Assembly (NCBI GenBank): GCA_016795285.1
Contig: JAEUIC010000029.1
Span: forward strand, 62,001-126,000
From: Planctomycetota bacterium
GTDB lineage: Bacteria; Planctomycetota; B15-G4; SIAN01
Length of the DNA stretch: 64,000 nucleotides
Direction: 5' to 3'
The notes under the pieces are model-generated. The model made no database searches, was not told where the DNA came from, and worked only from the letters and a program-made list of their open reading frames with translations. Both the position numbers and the translations under genes were made by a program. Below, one piece after another: positions 7,515 through 16,041 of the stretch (positions are counted from its first letter, which is position 1; the number at the start of each line of letters is the position of its first letter).

Positions 7515-8897
7515 ATGGACCTCTTCGCCAAGACGCCGACCGAACTCGCGCGCAGCGCCCCGCTCTCCGACCGCATGCGCCCGCGCACCCTCGCCGAGGT
7601 GGTCGGCCAGGAAGAAGTGATCGGCCCCGGCCGTCCGCTGCGACGCATCCTCGACGCCAAGGAGCGGCCGCCCTCGATGGTCTTCTGGGGGCCGCCCGGC
7701 ACCGGCAAGACGACGCTCGCCCGCCTGGTCGCGCGCGAGGCGGCGCTGCCGTTCCTGCCGTTCAGCGCGGTGACCAGCGGCATCAAGGAGGTGCGCGAGT
7801 CGATCGAGCAGGCGCGCGCGCGCCGTCGCGAGGATGGCAAGCCGGCGCTCGTCTTCGTCGACGAGATCCACCGCTTCAACCGCGCGCAGCAGGACGCCTT
7901 CCTGCCGCACGTCGAGGACGGGACGATCATCCTGGTCGGCGCCACCACCGAGAACCCGAGCTTCGAGGTGAACGCCGCGCTCCTCTCGCGCTGCCGCGTC
8001 TTCGTGCTGAAGGGGTTGAGCGACGAGCAGGTGCGCGAGCTGCTGGAGCGCGCGCTGGCCGATCGCGAGCGCGGCCTCGGCGGCGAGGCGATCGAGTTCG
8101 AGGAGCAGGCGCTCCTGCGGCTGGCCGGCCTCGCCAACGGCGACGCGCGCCAGGCGCTGAACCTGCTCGAGCTCGCGGTGCGCGCCACGCCGATCGTCGA
8201 CGGGCGGCGCAAGGTCGAGTTCGCGACGGTGCGCGACGTCACGCAGCGGCGCAACAGCAACTACGACGCGACCGGCGACCAGCACTACGACGTCGCCTCG
8301 GCGCTGATCAAGTCGCTGCGCGGCAGCGATCCCGACGCGGCGATCTACTGGCTGGCGCGCATGCTCGAGAACGGCGAGGACCCGCTCTTCGTCGCGCGCC
8401 GGCTGGTGATCTTCGCCAGCGAGGACGTCGGCAACGCCGATCCACGCGGGCTGATGGTGGCGGTCGCGGCGATGCAGGCGACCCACCTGGTCGGCATGCC
8501 CGAGGCGCACTACGCGCTGGCGCAGGCGGCGACCTACCTCGCGACCACGCCGAAGAGCAACGCCGCGGGCGCTGCCTACGCGAAGGCGGCGCACGACGTC
8601 GAGGCGACCCGCAACGACCCGGTCCCGCTCCACCTGCGCAACGCCGCCACCGGGCTCATGCGCGGGCTCGGCTACGGCAAGGGCTACCAGTACGCGCACG
8701 ACCAGCAGGACGCGCTCGTGACGCACGACCACCTGCCGGACGCGCTCGTCGGGCGACGCTACTACGAGCCGAAGGACGCGGGCCACGAGGCGGCGATCCG
8801 CCGCTGGCTCGCGGAGCGCGAGGCGAGGAAGGATGCGCAGCGTGCGGCGCGGCGCAGCGAGTCGAGCGGCGAGTCGAGCGGCGGACCGCCCCGCTAG
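7515..8897 (+). CDS. rarA: Replication-associated recombination protein RarA (MgsA)
   Basis: 460 residues. A cytoplasmic AAA+ ATPase of the clamp-loader clade that acts at stalled replication forks. Visible features are the N-terminal RPRTLAEVVGQEE box, Walker A GPPGTGKTT, Walker B VFVDEIHRFN, sensor-1 GATTENPSF, and the SRC arginine-finger segment. The C-terminal RarA-specific tetramerisation part has KSLRGSDPDAAIYWLARML and AEVG-like SEDVGNADP. The full length matches the family. The frame is open further upstream, but ATG 7515 fits the conserved N-terminus and the TACCAT box before it. The 3' end has a 12-bp tandem duplication (GAGTCGAGCGGC twice). Its TAG stop shares the palindrome CTAG with the stop of the convergent DUF418 gene. 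Confidence 0.93.
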   Translation: MDLFAKTPTELARSAPLSDRMRPRTLAEVVGQEEVIGPGRPLRRILDAKERPPSMVFWGPPGTGKTTLARLVAREAALPFLPFSAVTSGIKEVRESIEQARARRREDGKPALVFVDEIHRFNRAQQDAFLPHVEDGTIILVGATTENPSFEVNAALLSRCRVFVLKGLSDEQVRELLERALADRERGLGGEAIEFEEQALLRLAGLANGDARQALNLLELAVRATPIVDGRRKVEFATVRDVTQRRNSNYDATGDQHYDVASALIKSLRGSDPDAAIYWLARMLENGEDPLFVARRLVIFASEDVGNADPRGLMVAVAAMQATHLVGMPEAHYALAQAATYLATTPKSNAAGAAYAKAAHDVEATRNDPVPLHLRNAATGLMRGLGYGKGYQYAHDQQDALVTHDHLPDALVGRRYYEPKDAGHEAAIRRWLAEREARKDAQRAARRSESSGESSGGPPR

Positions 8898-10282
8898 CGA
8901 CGCGGCGAACCGCGCGCCTCGGCGCGCCACGGCAATCGGCGCCATGCGGCGAGCGACCGCCACGCCCACTCGCACGGGCCGATCGCGAAGCGGCGCGCCC
9001 ACCAAGTGCACGCGGCGAGTTCGAGGACCCACACCGCGCCGATCGCTCCCCACAGCTGCACGTAGCTCCACTGCCCGAAGCGCCCGGCGCCGTAGCCGTA
9101 GAAGAGCAGCGTCGCCAGCACCGTCTGCGCGAGGTAGCAGCTGAGCGCGAGGCGTCCGACACGCGACAGCGCGCGCGTCGCCGGCGCGTTCCTCCACCGC
9201 TCGGCGAGCGTCAGCAGCAGTCCGAGGTGGCCGAGCGCGACCAGCGCCGCGCCGACGTGCATCGCGCCGCGTCGCACCAGCAGCGCGGCGCCGATGGAAC
9301 TGCGCGCGTCACTCGTCGCGGCCGGCTCCCATGCGGCGCCGCGCAGCAGATCGGCGCAGAGGAGCGTCGCCGTCACGCCGATCGTGAGCGGCATCCCGAG
9401 TCCGTAGCCCCACGCCATCAGCCGCCGCAGCGCCGCCGCGCCCGCCTTCGCCTCCAGCACGCCCGCCTTCGCCAGCGCCATGCCGATCGCCATCAGCCCG
9501 CCGCTGCGCCAGAAGCTGATCCGCCAACCGCCTTCCAGATGCCACGGCACGAAGAGGCGCAGGTTCTCCTTCGCCGCGTCGAGCCAGCTGCCGTGCGCCC
9601 AGATCCGCAGCGCCTCCGCGACATCGGGCGGCGGCGTGGCGTGCAGCGCTGGACTCGTCCCCGCCAGCAGCGCTCGCGCCGAACGCAGCAGCGCTGCGCT
9701 CGACTCGTCGCCCGCGCCGGCGCCGAACGACTCGCGCAACGCCGCGACCACCAGCGGCCCGTGCATGAACCAGAGCGGCACGAGGTAGAGCAGCGTGCCG
9801 ATCGCCACCAGCCAGCGCACCGGCAGGCGCGCGAGCGGCCAGAGCAGCAGCCCGCAGAGCGCGTAGGTGTTGAGGATGTCGCCGAACCACGCGAGCAGCG
9901 CGTGCGCGACGCCGATCAGCAGGAGCCACGCGCAGCGCCGCAACCACGGCGCGACGCTCGCGCGCCCCGCGACTTGCGCTGCGCGCGCCTGCAGGACGAG
10001 CCCCGCGCCGAACAGCAGCGAGAGCAGCGCGATCATCTTGTCCTGGAAGAGCAGCGTGCCGACGCCCCACGCCGCGACGTTGCCGACCCCGTAGCCGCCG
10101 GCGAGGCCGGGCCGATCGAACCAGGCGAGCGGCAGCCCGAAGTCGCGCACGTTCATCACGAAGATGCCGAGCAGCGCGACGCCGCGCACCACGTCGACGG
10201 CGTCGAGGCGCGGGGCCTCCCGATCGGCAGCTGCGATCGGCGCGGGCGGCGCGAGCGGCGCGGAAGGCGCAGGCGATTCCAT
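8894..10282 (-). CDS. DUF418-family polytopic membrane protein
   Basis: 462 residues from ATG at 10282; an earlier in-frame start would add an Arg-rich segment with no support. After a Pro/Ala-rich cytoplasmic N-terminus, RLDAVDVVRGVALLGIFVMNVRDF is the hallmark first helix of DUF418 / heparan-acetyltransferase-like membrane proteins. At least eight more hydrophobic helices follow, with the terminal helices LALSCYLAQTVLATLLFYGYG and LWGAIGAVWVLELA. The family is in the inner membrane and suspected to move or modify small molecules; no substrate can be given. Its last four bases overlap the end of rarA. TAAGCC lies only five bases from the ATG, too close to be a sure -10 box. Confidence 0.8.
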   Translation of the reverse strand: MESPAPSAPLAPPAPIAAADREAPRLDAVDVVRGVALLGIFVMNVRDFGLPLAWFDRPGLAGGYGVGNVAAWGVGTLLFQDKMIALLSLLFGAGLVLQARAAQVAGRASVAPWLRRCAWLLLIGVAHALLAWFGDILNTYALCGLLLWPLARLPVRWLVAIGTLLYLVPLWFMHGPLVVAALRESFGAGAGDESSAALLRSARALLAGTSPALHATPPPDVAEALRIWAHGSWLDAAKENLRLFVPWHLEGGWRISFWRSGGLMAIGMALAKAGVLEAKAGAAALRRLMAWGYGLGMPLTIGVTATLLCADLLRGAAWEPAATSDARSSIGAALLVRRGAMHVGAALVALGHLGLLLTLAERWRNAPATRALSRVGRLALSCYLAQTVLATLLFYGYGAGRFGQWSYVQLWGAIGAVWVLELAACTWWARRFAIGPCEWAWRSLAAWRRLPWRAEARGSPRR

Positions 10283-10323
10283 CCTGCGGCTTACGACGGC
10301 GCGTCGCGCGAGTTGCGCGGCGC

Positions 10324-10329
10324 TATCGT
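10324..10329 (+). promoter_or_regulatory. Candidate -10 box of the OsmC-family gene (TATCGT)
   Basis: TATCGT 78 bases before ATG 10408, in the same GC-rich setting as the other TANNNT boxes. The gene itself has a Shine-Dalgarno (GAGGA), so this would be a leadered transcript. Confidence 0.4.
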
Positions 10330-10407
10330 GCCGCGCCCGCATGCGCCGCTTCGCGAAGGGCATCGCCCTCGCGCGCGCCGCGGCCCCACCCGCCGAGGAA
10401 CTCGACC

Positions 10408-10842
10408 ATGCCGCTCCCCTTCCCCCACCACTACACCTGCGAACTCGCGATGAAGGACGCCGCGTCGAGCGTCGTGACCGCGGGGTCGCGCCCGGCGATC
10501 GTCGGCGGCAACCCGCCCGAGTTCGACGGCAGCGACGCCTGGTGGTCGCCCGAGCACCTGCTGCTCGCCTCGCTGCAGATCTGCTTCCGCGGCACCTGGA
10601 ACGCGCTCTCGGCGCGGCCCGGCATCGTGGCGTCGAAGTTCGCCACCAAGGCGGTCGCGACGCTCGAGAAGGGCAGCGCCGGCATCGTCTTCACCAAGAT
10701 CGAGCTGACCGCGATGGTCACCGTCCCGGCGGCCCACGTCGAGGCGGCGAAGGAGCTCCTGATCAAGGCGAAGAAGTTCTGCATCATCTCGAACCAGCTG
10801 AAGACCGAGCCGACGCTGGTGACCGAGGTGACCGCCGGCTGA
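10408..10842 (+). CDS. OsmC/Ohr-family thiol peroxidase-like protein
   Basis: 144 residues from ATG at 10408, with GAGGA eight bases upstream. OsmC-family enzymes reduce organic or inorganic hydroperoxides with a pair of cysteines. Here the two expected cysteines are present: the first in LLLASLQICFRGTW, at the start of the central helix, and the second in KAKKFCIISNQL. WWSPEHLLLASL is the typical helix start. The N-terminus (HHYTCELAM) is the usual first strand, though shorter than in Ohr. It is a single gene, convergent with the S41 protease, close to the thioredoxin-like selenoprotein locus but not in an operon with it. Family call is good; peroxide specificity is not determined. Confidence 0.83.
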   Translation: MPLPFPHHYTCELAMKDAASSVVTAGSRPAIVGGNPPEFDGSDAWWSPEHLLLASLQICFRGTWNALSARPGIVASKFATKAVATLEKGSAGIVFTKIELTAMVTVPAAHVEAAKELLIKAKKFCIISNQLKTEPTLVTEVTAG

Positions 10843-10878
10843 GAGGAGCGGCGCGGGCGGGCGAACCGGGCGCCGTCG

Positions 10879-12150
10879 TCAACGCGACGGCGCCAGCAGC
10901 GCTGCGCACGCTCGCGCCAGCAGCTCGTCGCCGGCCGGCAGCAGGTCGATCGGCGTGGCGCTCGCCAGCGTCGCGGCGAGGTCGCGGTCGACGAGCGCGT
11001 GATACCGCTGCTGCTCGACCGCGGGGTCCTGCGGCAGCGCGAGGTCGGCGTCGGGCCAGACGCCGCCGCGCTCCGGATCGCCGCCCTTCGCGTGGCGCTC
11101 GATCCAGCCGCCGTTCGGGCGCTGCCACCGTTCCGTGGTGAGCTTCAGCGTGCCGCTCCCGTCGCGCAGCGCCAGCAGCTCCTGCACGTGCCCCTTCCCG
11201 AAGCTGCGCGAGCCGGCGATGCAGGCGCGACCGCGATCCTGCAGCGCCGCGGCGAAGACCTCGCCCGACGACACGGTCTGCGGCCCGATCAGCAGCACGA
11301 TCGGAAGGCGCGTGACGACGCCCGCCGTCGCGCACCGCGACTCCGTCCCGCCGCGACCGACCAGCGTCACCAGCACCCCCTCCTCGACCAGCAGGTCGGC
11401 GGTCGCCAGCGCCGCTTGGAGCAGGCCACCGATGTTGGTGCGCAGGTCGAGGACGAAACCCTGCGCGCCACGGGCGACGCCGGCGGCCAGCGCCGCCTCC
11501 GTCTCGGCCGCGGTGGTCGCGCCGAACGAGGTGATGCGCAGGTAGGCGAGCCGCCCGTCGGCGAGGCGGTGGTCGAAGCGCCCATCGGGCAGGCGACGCG
11601 CCCCGACCACGGTCGGCAGCTCGATGCGCGCCCGCTCGACTTCGAAGCGCTCCGGCGGCGGCGCCCCGGCGCGCCGCACGTCGAGCGTGACGAGCGTCCC
11701 GACCTCGCCGCGCAGCCGATCGAGCAGCTCGTCGAACGACAGCGTCGCGACCGGCTGCCCGTCGACGGCCGTCAGCACGTCGCCATCGCGCAATCCGAGT
11801 CGCGCCGCCGGCGAACCGTGCAGCGCGCCCTGCAGCGGCCAGCCCTCGGCGGCCGACGCTTCGGCCACGCGCAAGCCGACGCCGCCGAAATGGCCGGCGA
11901 GCGACTGGCGGTACCAGCGATCGGTGGCGGGATCGAGGTACTCGGAATAGGGGTCGAGCTGCGCCAGCAGCGCCGCGCGCACCGCCTCCTCGATCACGCG
12001 CCGCTCGAGCGGCGGATCGAAGCGCTCCTCGATGCACGTCACCAGCGCCGCCACGTGGTCGAGCGCGCTCGGCGGCGGCGGCGCCGCGCACGCCGCGAGG
12101 GCGAACAGGCAAGCGAGCCGCCAGGGCCGCGCGCGTCGATCGAGTCTCAT
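10879..12150 (-). CDS. S41 C-terminal processing peptidase, lipoprotein
   Basis: 423 residues from ATG 12150, with GGAGG seven bases upstream. A lipobox (FALAAC, Cys about 21) anchors it to a membrane facing the periplasm. Order of parts: a short helical N-domain with DPYSEYLDP (typical of CtpA/Prc enzymes), a PDZ domain (about 85-165, GLRDGDVLTAVDGQPV), then the S41 catalytic core with FVLDLRTNIGG, GPQTVSSGEVFAAAL holding the nucleophilic Ser, and GSRSFGKGHVQ with the catalytic Lys. These proteases trim the C-termini of envelope proteins. The start codon overlaps the rlmN stop by four bases (ATGA), so the two are co-translated. Confidence 0.88.
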   Translation of the reverse strand: MRLDRRARPWRLACLFALAACAAPPPPSALDHVAALVTCIEERFDPPLERRVIEEAVRAALLAQLDPYSEYLDPATDRWYRQSLAGHFGGVGLRVAEASAAEGWPLQGALHGSPAARLGLRDGDVLTAVDGQPVATLSFDELLDRLRGEVGTLVTLDVRRAGAPPPERFEVERARIELPTVVGARRLPDGRFDHRLADGRLAYLRITSFGATTAAETEAALAAGVARGAQGFVLDLRTNIGGLLQAALATADLLVEEGVLVTLVGRGGTESRCATAGVVTRLPIVLLIGPQTVSSGEVFAAALQDRGRACIAGSRSFGKGHVQELLALRDGSGTLKLTTERWQRPNGGWIERHAKGGDPERGGVWPDADLALPQDPAVEQQRYHALVDRDLAATLASATPIDLLPAGDELLARACAALLAPSR

Positions 12151-13268
12151 CGCCCCCTCCTCGTCGCGCTGCGCCGTTGCGGGTCGGCCAGCAACGCCGT
12201 GCCGAGCTGCCCGCAGCCGGCATTGCGGTCGCGGCCGCCGCTGAAGCGGAGCTTCACCGGGAAGCCGAGCGGACGGAGCTTCGCCGTCCAGGCGCGCACT
12301 TCGGCCATCGTCGGCGCGGCGAACTCGTCGCCGACCGGGTTGAACGGGATCACGTTCAGCAGGAAGCGGAAGCGGGCGCGCGCCGCGAGGTCGGCCAACG
12401 CCGCGACGTCGTCGTCGCCCATCGTGAAGTCGCGGATCGCGACGTACTCGAGCGTGACGTGCTTGCCGCGGCGCAGCCGCGCGTAGGCGGCGATCGACTC
12501 GAGCAGCGCGTCGAAGCCGAAGCTCTCCTGGATCGGCATCAGCCGCAGCCGCTTCTCCGCCACCGCGCTGCCGAGGCTGAAGACGAGGCGATAGGGTCGC
12601 GCGGCGGCGACGAAGCGGTCGATCGCGGGGACGACGCCGGCGGTGGAGATCGTGATGCGGCGCGCGCCGATCTGGAGCCCGTGCGACTGCGTCATCACCG
12701 CGGCGGCTTGGTAGACGGCCGCCTCGTTGGCGAGCGGCTCGCCCATCCCCATGAAGACGAGGTCGCTCGCGCGCACGCCCGCATGGGCGGTCACCTGCGC
12801 CACCTGATCGACGATCTCCCACGCCGCGAGGCTGCGCGCGAGGCCGAGCTTGCCGGTAGCGCAGAAGCGGCACGCCTGCGCGCAGCCCGCCTGGCTCGAA
12901 ACGCAGACGGTGTAGCGCTGCGAGCCGGCGTGGTGCGGCAACAGGACCGACTCGATCAGCGCGCCGTCGTGGAGGCGAAAGGCGAAGCGCGTGCTGCCGT
13001 CCGCCGACGGTTCGGCCGCGATCCGCTCGAGGCGCGGGAAGGAGACGACCTCGGCGAGGCGAGCGCGCCGCGCCGCGCCGAGCGACCGCATCGCGTCGAT
13101 CGTCGGCGCGCCGTCGAGGTAGAGGGCGCGCAGCGTCGCTGCCGCGAGCTCTCGCGCCGCTGCCGCCGCTGCCGCCGCACCGCCGCCGCCGATCCGCTCG
13201 GCAAGCTCGGCGACCGTCAGTGCCTGGAGCGCTGGCAGTGACGGGAGGGCAGGAAGCGGCGCGTTCAT
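12147..13268 (-). CDS. rlmN: RlmN-type radical SAM methyltransferase (23S rRNA m2A2503 / tRNA)
   Basis: 373 residues, the usual length. The enzyme methylates C2 of A2503 in 23S rRNA through a radical-SAM/methyl-Cys mechanism. The 4Fe-4S motif CAQACRFC (Cx3Cx2C) lies near residue 128, followed by GMGEPLAN (SAM binding), RITISTAGVVP and SLGSA. The C-terminal Cys in NAGCGQLG corresponds to the methylated catalytic Cys of RlmN/Cfr. The substrate Cys and the N-terminal HhH-like region favour RlmN over Cfr. A TAGGCT box lies seven bases before the ATG without a Shine-Dalgarno, so a leaderless start is likely even though the S41 gene lies 23 bases upstream. Confidence 0.9.
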   Translation of the reverse strand: MNAPLPALPSLPALQALTVAELAERIGGGGAAAAAAAARELAAATLRALYLDGAPTIDAMRSLGAARRARLAEVVSFPRLERIAAEPSADGSTRFAFRLHDGALIESVLLPHHAGSQRYTVCVSSQAGCAQACRFCATGKLGLARSLAAWEIVDQVAQVTAHAGVRASDLVFMGMGEPLANEAAVYQAAAVMTQSHGLQIGARRITISTAGVVPAIDRFVAAARPYRLVFSLGSAVAEKRLRLMPIQESFGFDALLESIAAYARLRRGKHVTLEYVAIRDFTMGDDDVAALADLAARARFRFLLNVIPFNPVGDEFAAPTMAEVRAWTAKLRPLGFPVKLRFSGGRDRNAGCGQLGTALLADPQRRSATRRGR

Positions 13269-13275
13269 GCCCCGC

Positions 13276-13281
13276 AGCCTA
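13276..13281 (-). promoter_or_regulatory. TAGGCT -10 box before rlmN (leaderless type)
   Basis: TAGGCT ends seven bases before the rlmN ATG, within the 23-base gap after the upstream S41 gene. The identical hexamer lies eight bases before the DUF1549/DUF1553 gene at 37564. Confidence 0.4.
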
Positions 13282-13291
13282 CTGCGCCGCG

Positions 13292-14608
13292 CTACTTGCC
13301 GCCGGCCGCTGCTCGCGGATGGGCCGCGTCGATCGCCTCGAGCACCGGATCGCGCCCCTCCTTCCACTGCGCGAAGCGGACCGGCGCCGGCAAGTCTGGC
13401 ATCACCGACGGCGCATCGTCGGGGACGAGCTCGAAGAACTTGGTCGAGTACATCACGCGCAGCTTGCTGCTCGGCAGGTCGAGGGGAAGGATCTCGCCGT
13501 AGCTCCGCGGCTTGCCGCCGGTCGGCTCGCCGACCAGCAACGCACCGTACGCCTGCTTCAGCTGCACCGCGTTCATCATCGCCGAGCTGAAGGTGTTGGG
13601 GCCGATGGCGACGAAGAGCTTCCCCTTCGCGCGCAGCGCCTTCTCCTTGCCGAGCAGCCCGAAGAGCGGCTGGATCACCAGCGAGTTGCCACCGCCGTTG
13701 TGGCGCAAGTCGATCACGAAGCGCGCCGGCGCCTGCTTCGCCACTTGCGCGGCGATCTCCTCCACCACCGTCGCGAACGGCCGCTTCGGGTCCTCCGTGC
13801 AGCGGTTGAACTGCAGGTAGAGCAGCTCCTGCGCCGCGTCGAAGGTCCACCAGTAGTTCTCGCCGCGCCGCTGCCGCCAGAGCGGCGCCTCCTTCGCTTC
13901 GGCGCCGAGCTTGCCGAGCGACAACCCGCCATCGGGCGCGAGGTCGAGCTCCTTCGTCTCGCCCGCCTCGGTCTTCACCGTGAAGGTCGCGTGGTCGACG
14001 TCGTGCCCCATGCCGAGCGCGTGGACGATCCACGGCGTCTCGAGGTGCTGCGGCAGCGTCGCGATCACGCCCGCTTCGTTCTCGTGCGCGATCACCTCCG
14101 CCACGCGCGCCCACGCCTCGTCGATCGGCTTGCCGCCCACCGCGGTCACCTCGGCGCCGAGCGACCACGCCAGCTCGCGCGGCGCCTGCACCACGCGCAG
14201 CCCGTCGGCGAAGGGATGGAACTGCACCGGGAAGACCTTCCGCGCGATCGGCCCGTTGAACCACTGCACCGCGGTGTGGCCGTCGCCGACGCTCGCCACC
14301 AGCCGCATCAGCTCGACGACCACCTCGTGGTCCTCGAGCCCGTCGAGCTGCACCGCAAGCTCCTCGACCTTCGCTTCCCACTCCTCGCGCGGCTGGTGGA
14401 AGAAGAGGTTCTTGTGGCGCTTCGGCAGCTCCGCTGCGAGGAGGGCGAGATCGCCCGCCCAGTCGATCTCCGCGCGCGCGGCGCTCGACGGAAGCGGGCC
14501 CGGCAGCGGCTCGTTCCGCCACGCTCCCGTCACCGCCGACACCGGCAGCAGCGACAGGGGCAGCAGCGGCAGGGTCGGCCATGAAGTTCTCAGCAGCGAT
14601 GCGAGCAT
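13292..14608 (-). CDS. Secreted S41-family peptidase (tricorn/retinol-binding-protein-like)
   Basis: 438 residues from ATG 14608, which has GGAGAG six bases upstream. A signal sequence covers the first 27 or so residues. The N-terminal helical part has WEAKVEEL and VASVGDGHTAVQW, the latter typical of S41 peptidases without a classical PDZ. The catalytic domain shows FVIDLRHNGGGNS, then IGPNTFSSAMMNAV with the nucleophilic Ser in the second SS, and GEPTGGKPRSYGE. These are the same landmarks as in other S41B members, but the Lys of the dyad cannot be placed with certainty. Unlike the neighbouring 10879-12150 protease, this one lacks a lipobox. Substrate unknown. Confidence 0.82.
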   Translation of the reverse strand: MLASLLRTSWPTLPLLPLSLLPVSAVTGAWRNEPLPGPLPSSAARAEIDWAGDLALLAAELPKRHKNLFFHQPREEWEAKVEELAVQLDGLEDHEVVVELMRLVASVGDGHTAVQWFNGPIARKVFPVQFHPFADGLRVVQAPRELAWSLGAEVTAVGGKPIDEAWARVAEVIAHENEAGVIATLPQHLETPWIVHALGMGHDVDHATFTVKTEAGETKELDLAPDGGLSLGKLGAEAKEAPLWRQRRGENYWWTFDAAQELLYLQFNRCTEDPKRPFATVVEEIAAQVAKQAPARFVIDLRHNGGGNSLVIQPLFGLLGKEKALRAKGKLFVAIGPNTFSSAMMNAVQLKQAYGALLVGEPTGGKPRSYGEILPLDLPSSKLRVMYSTKFFELVPDDAPSVMPDLPAPVRFAQWKEGRDPVLEAIDAAHPRAAAGGK

Positions 14609-14699
14609 GCGGCTCTCCGTCGGCAAGATGGCGACGTTCTACGATCCGACGCGCCGGGGGTTCGATGCCGCTTGAGTCGATGCGGCAAGGAGACGTTGC

Positions 14700-16013
14700 A
14701 TGCCATCCGACCCCATCACCGGCGTGCGCCCGCGCTTCCTCGGGCTCGCGACGCCGCTGCTCGCCTTCTCCGTCGCGCCACGCGCGGCCGCCCAGGAGTT
14801 CCCCGAATCGCTGCGCGGCGACGAGGTCGGCCCGCGCGAGATGGACCTCGACGCCGAGACGTTCCTGAACCTGCTCTCCTTCGCGCAACCGCTCGAGAGC
14901 GTGCAGCCGTTCCTGGCGGCCGACTCGGCGTGGCAACTCACGCTCGGCAGCCTCAACAGCGACACGCTCTGGTACGACCAGCAGTTCAAGTTCGCCACGC
15001 CGCTCGTCGACGCCTTCGGCGCCCGCTTCGAGCTGCGCCAGGGGCTCGACTTCGACGGCAGCTACACCCGCGTCGGGTTGCAGCCCGAGCTGGCGCTCGG
15101 CGACCACTGGACGCTCGGCGCGCCGCTGGTGCTGGACGGCGACAAGGGAGCGATCGACGCCGGCATGGCGTGGACGTGGCGCGATCCCGGTTCGGGCTGC
15201 GACTTCGTGCAGCTGGCGTGGATGCGTGCCGACTCGCAGATCGACGCGCGCTCCGATCGCTACGAAGAGGTCGAGGTGGCGCACGCTGCGCACACCTTCT
15301 CGGTGCAGGCGCAGGGCGCGTTCCTCCCGTTCGGCAAGACGACGCTGCGGGCCGCCGTCACGACCCCGTCCGAAGTGCGCTACGTCGACGCCGCGGTCGA
15401 GGAGCGGCTGCAACGCGCGCGTGCGAGCCTCCTGCAGTCGATCGACTGGAGCGCGACGCAACGCGGCTACCTCGAGCTCGAGTACGAGGTGCAGAGCGAG
15501 CAGGCGATCGCGCTCGGCCCGGAGGGGCTCGCCGCCGCGTTCGAGGGCGATCGCGACCTCTTCCGTTCGCGCGTCGAGTGGCAGCGCGACCTCCCCGACG
15601 CCGCCCTCGCCAGCGCCGCCGCCGCCAGCGAGCCGCCGCGCCGCCTGCGCGTCGGCGGCCAGTTCCTCGCCTATCGCGAGGATGCCGAGTCGCCCGCGCG
15701 CTTCGGCGACCTCGCCGTCGACGAGAGCGAGCTGCGGACCGAGTGGATCGGCTACGCCGGCTGGCGCGCGCCGCTCTTCGATTCGACGCGCATCGACTGC
15801 GAGACGGTGCTCTGGCTCGACCGCGTGGTCGGCCGTCATCGCGCGCGCACCGCCGCGACGGAGAGCAGTCGCGAGCCCGCCTTCCAGGGGAAGCTCAGCT
15901 TCTTCTTCCGCTGGCAAGCGACGCCGCGCGCCGATCTCGTGTTGAGCCCGAGCTTCGAGCTCGACACGATCGGCTGGGGCGGCGGCGCGGTGATGCTGCG
16001 CTGCCAGCTCTGA
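14700..16013 (+). CDS. Putative outer-membrane beta-barrel protein, unknown
   Basis: 437 residues from ATG 14700, with AAGGAG seven bases upstream. The N-terminus is a plausible signal peptide ending in AAAQEF. The mature protein alternates polar and hydrophobic residues in many strands ending in aromatics (DTLWYDQQFKFATPLV, FEGDRDLFRSRVEW, GKLSFFFRW) and closes with a Leu terminus, as outer-membrane barrels often do. It might measure as a 16-18-strand barrel, but I do not recognise a family. It is divergent from the S41 peptidase gene (91-base gap) and convergent with hrpB. The barrel call is an inference from strand pattern only. Confidence 0.55.
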   Translation: MPSDPITGVRPRFLGLATPLLAFSVAPRAAAQEFPESLRGDEVGPREMDLDAETFLNLLSFAQPLESVQPFLAADSAWQLTLGSLNSDTLWYDQQFKFATPLVDAFGARFELRQGLDFDGSYTRVGLQPELALGDHWTLGAPLVLDGDKGAIDAGMAWTWRDPGSGCDFVQLAWMRADSQIDARSDRYEEVEVAHAAHTFSVQAQGAFLPFGKTTLRAAVTTPSEVRYVDAAVEERLQRARASLLQSIDWSATQRGYLELEYEVQSEQAIALGPEGLAAAFEGDRDLFRSRVEWQRDLPDAALASAAAASEPPRRLRVGGQFLAYREDAESPARFGDLAVDESELRTEWIGYAGWRAPLFDSTRIDCETVLWLDRVVGRHRARTAATESSREPAFQGKLSFFFRWQATPRADLVLSPSFELDTIGWGGGAVMLRCQL

Positions 16014-16041
16014 GCGGCGCGGCGCGGCCGCGCGCGACGCA

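Noticed and set aside
10341..10407. A small ORF starting at ATG 10341 before the OsmC gene
   Set aside because: It is out of frame with the OsmC gene, lacks a Shine-Dalgarno and has no distinct sequence. The TATCGT box before it more likely serves the OsmC gene.
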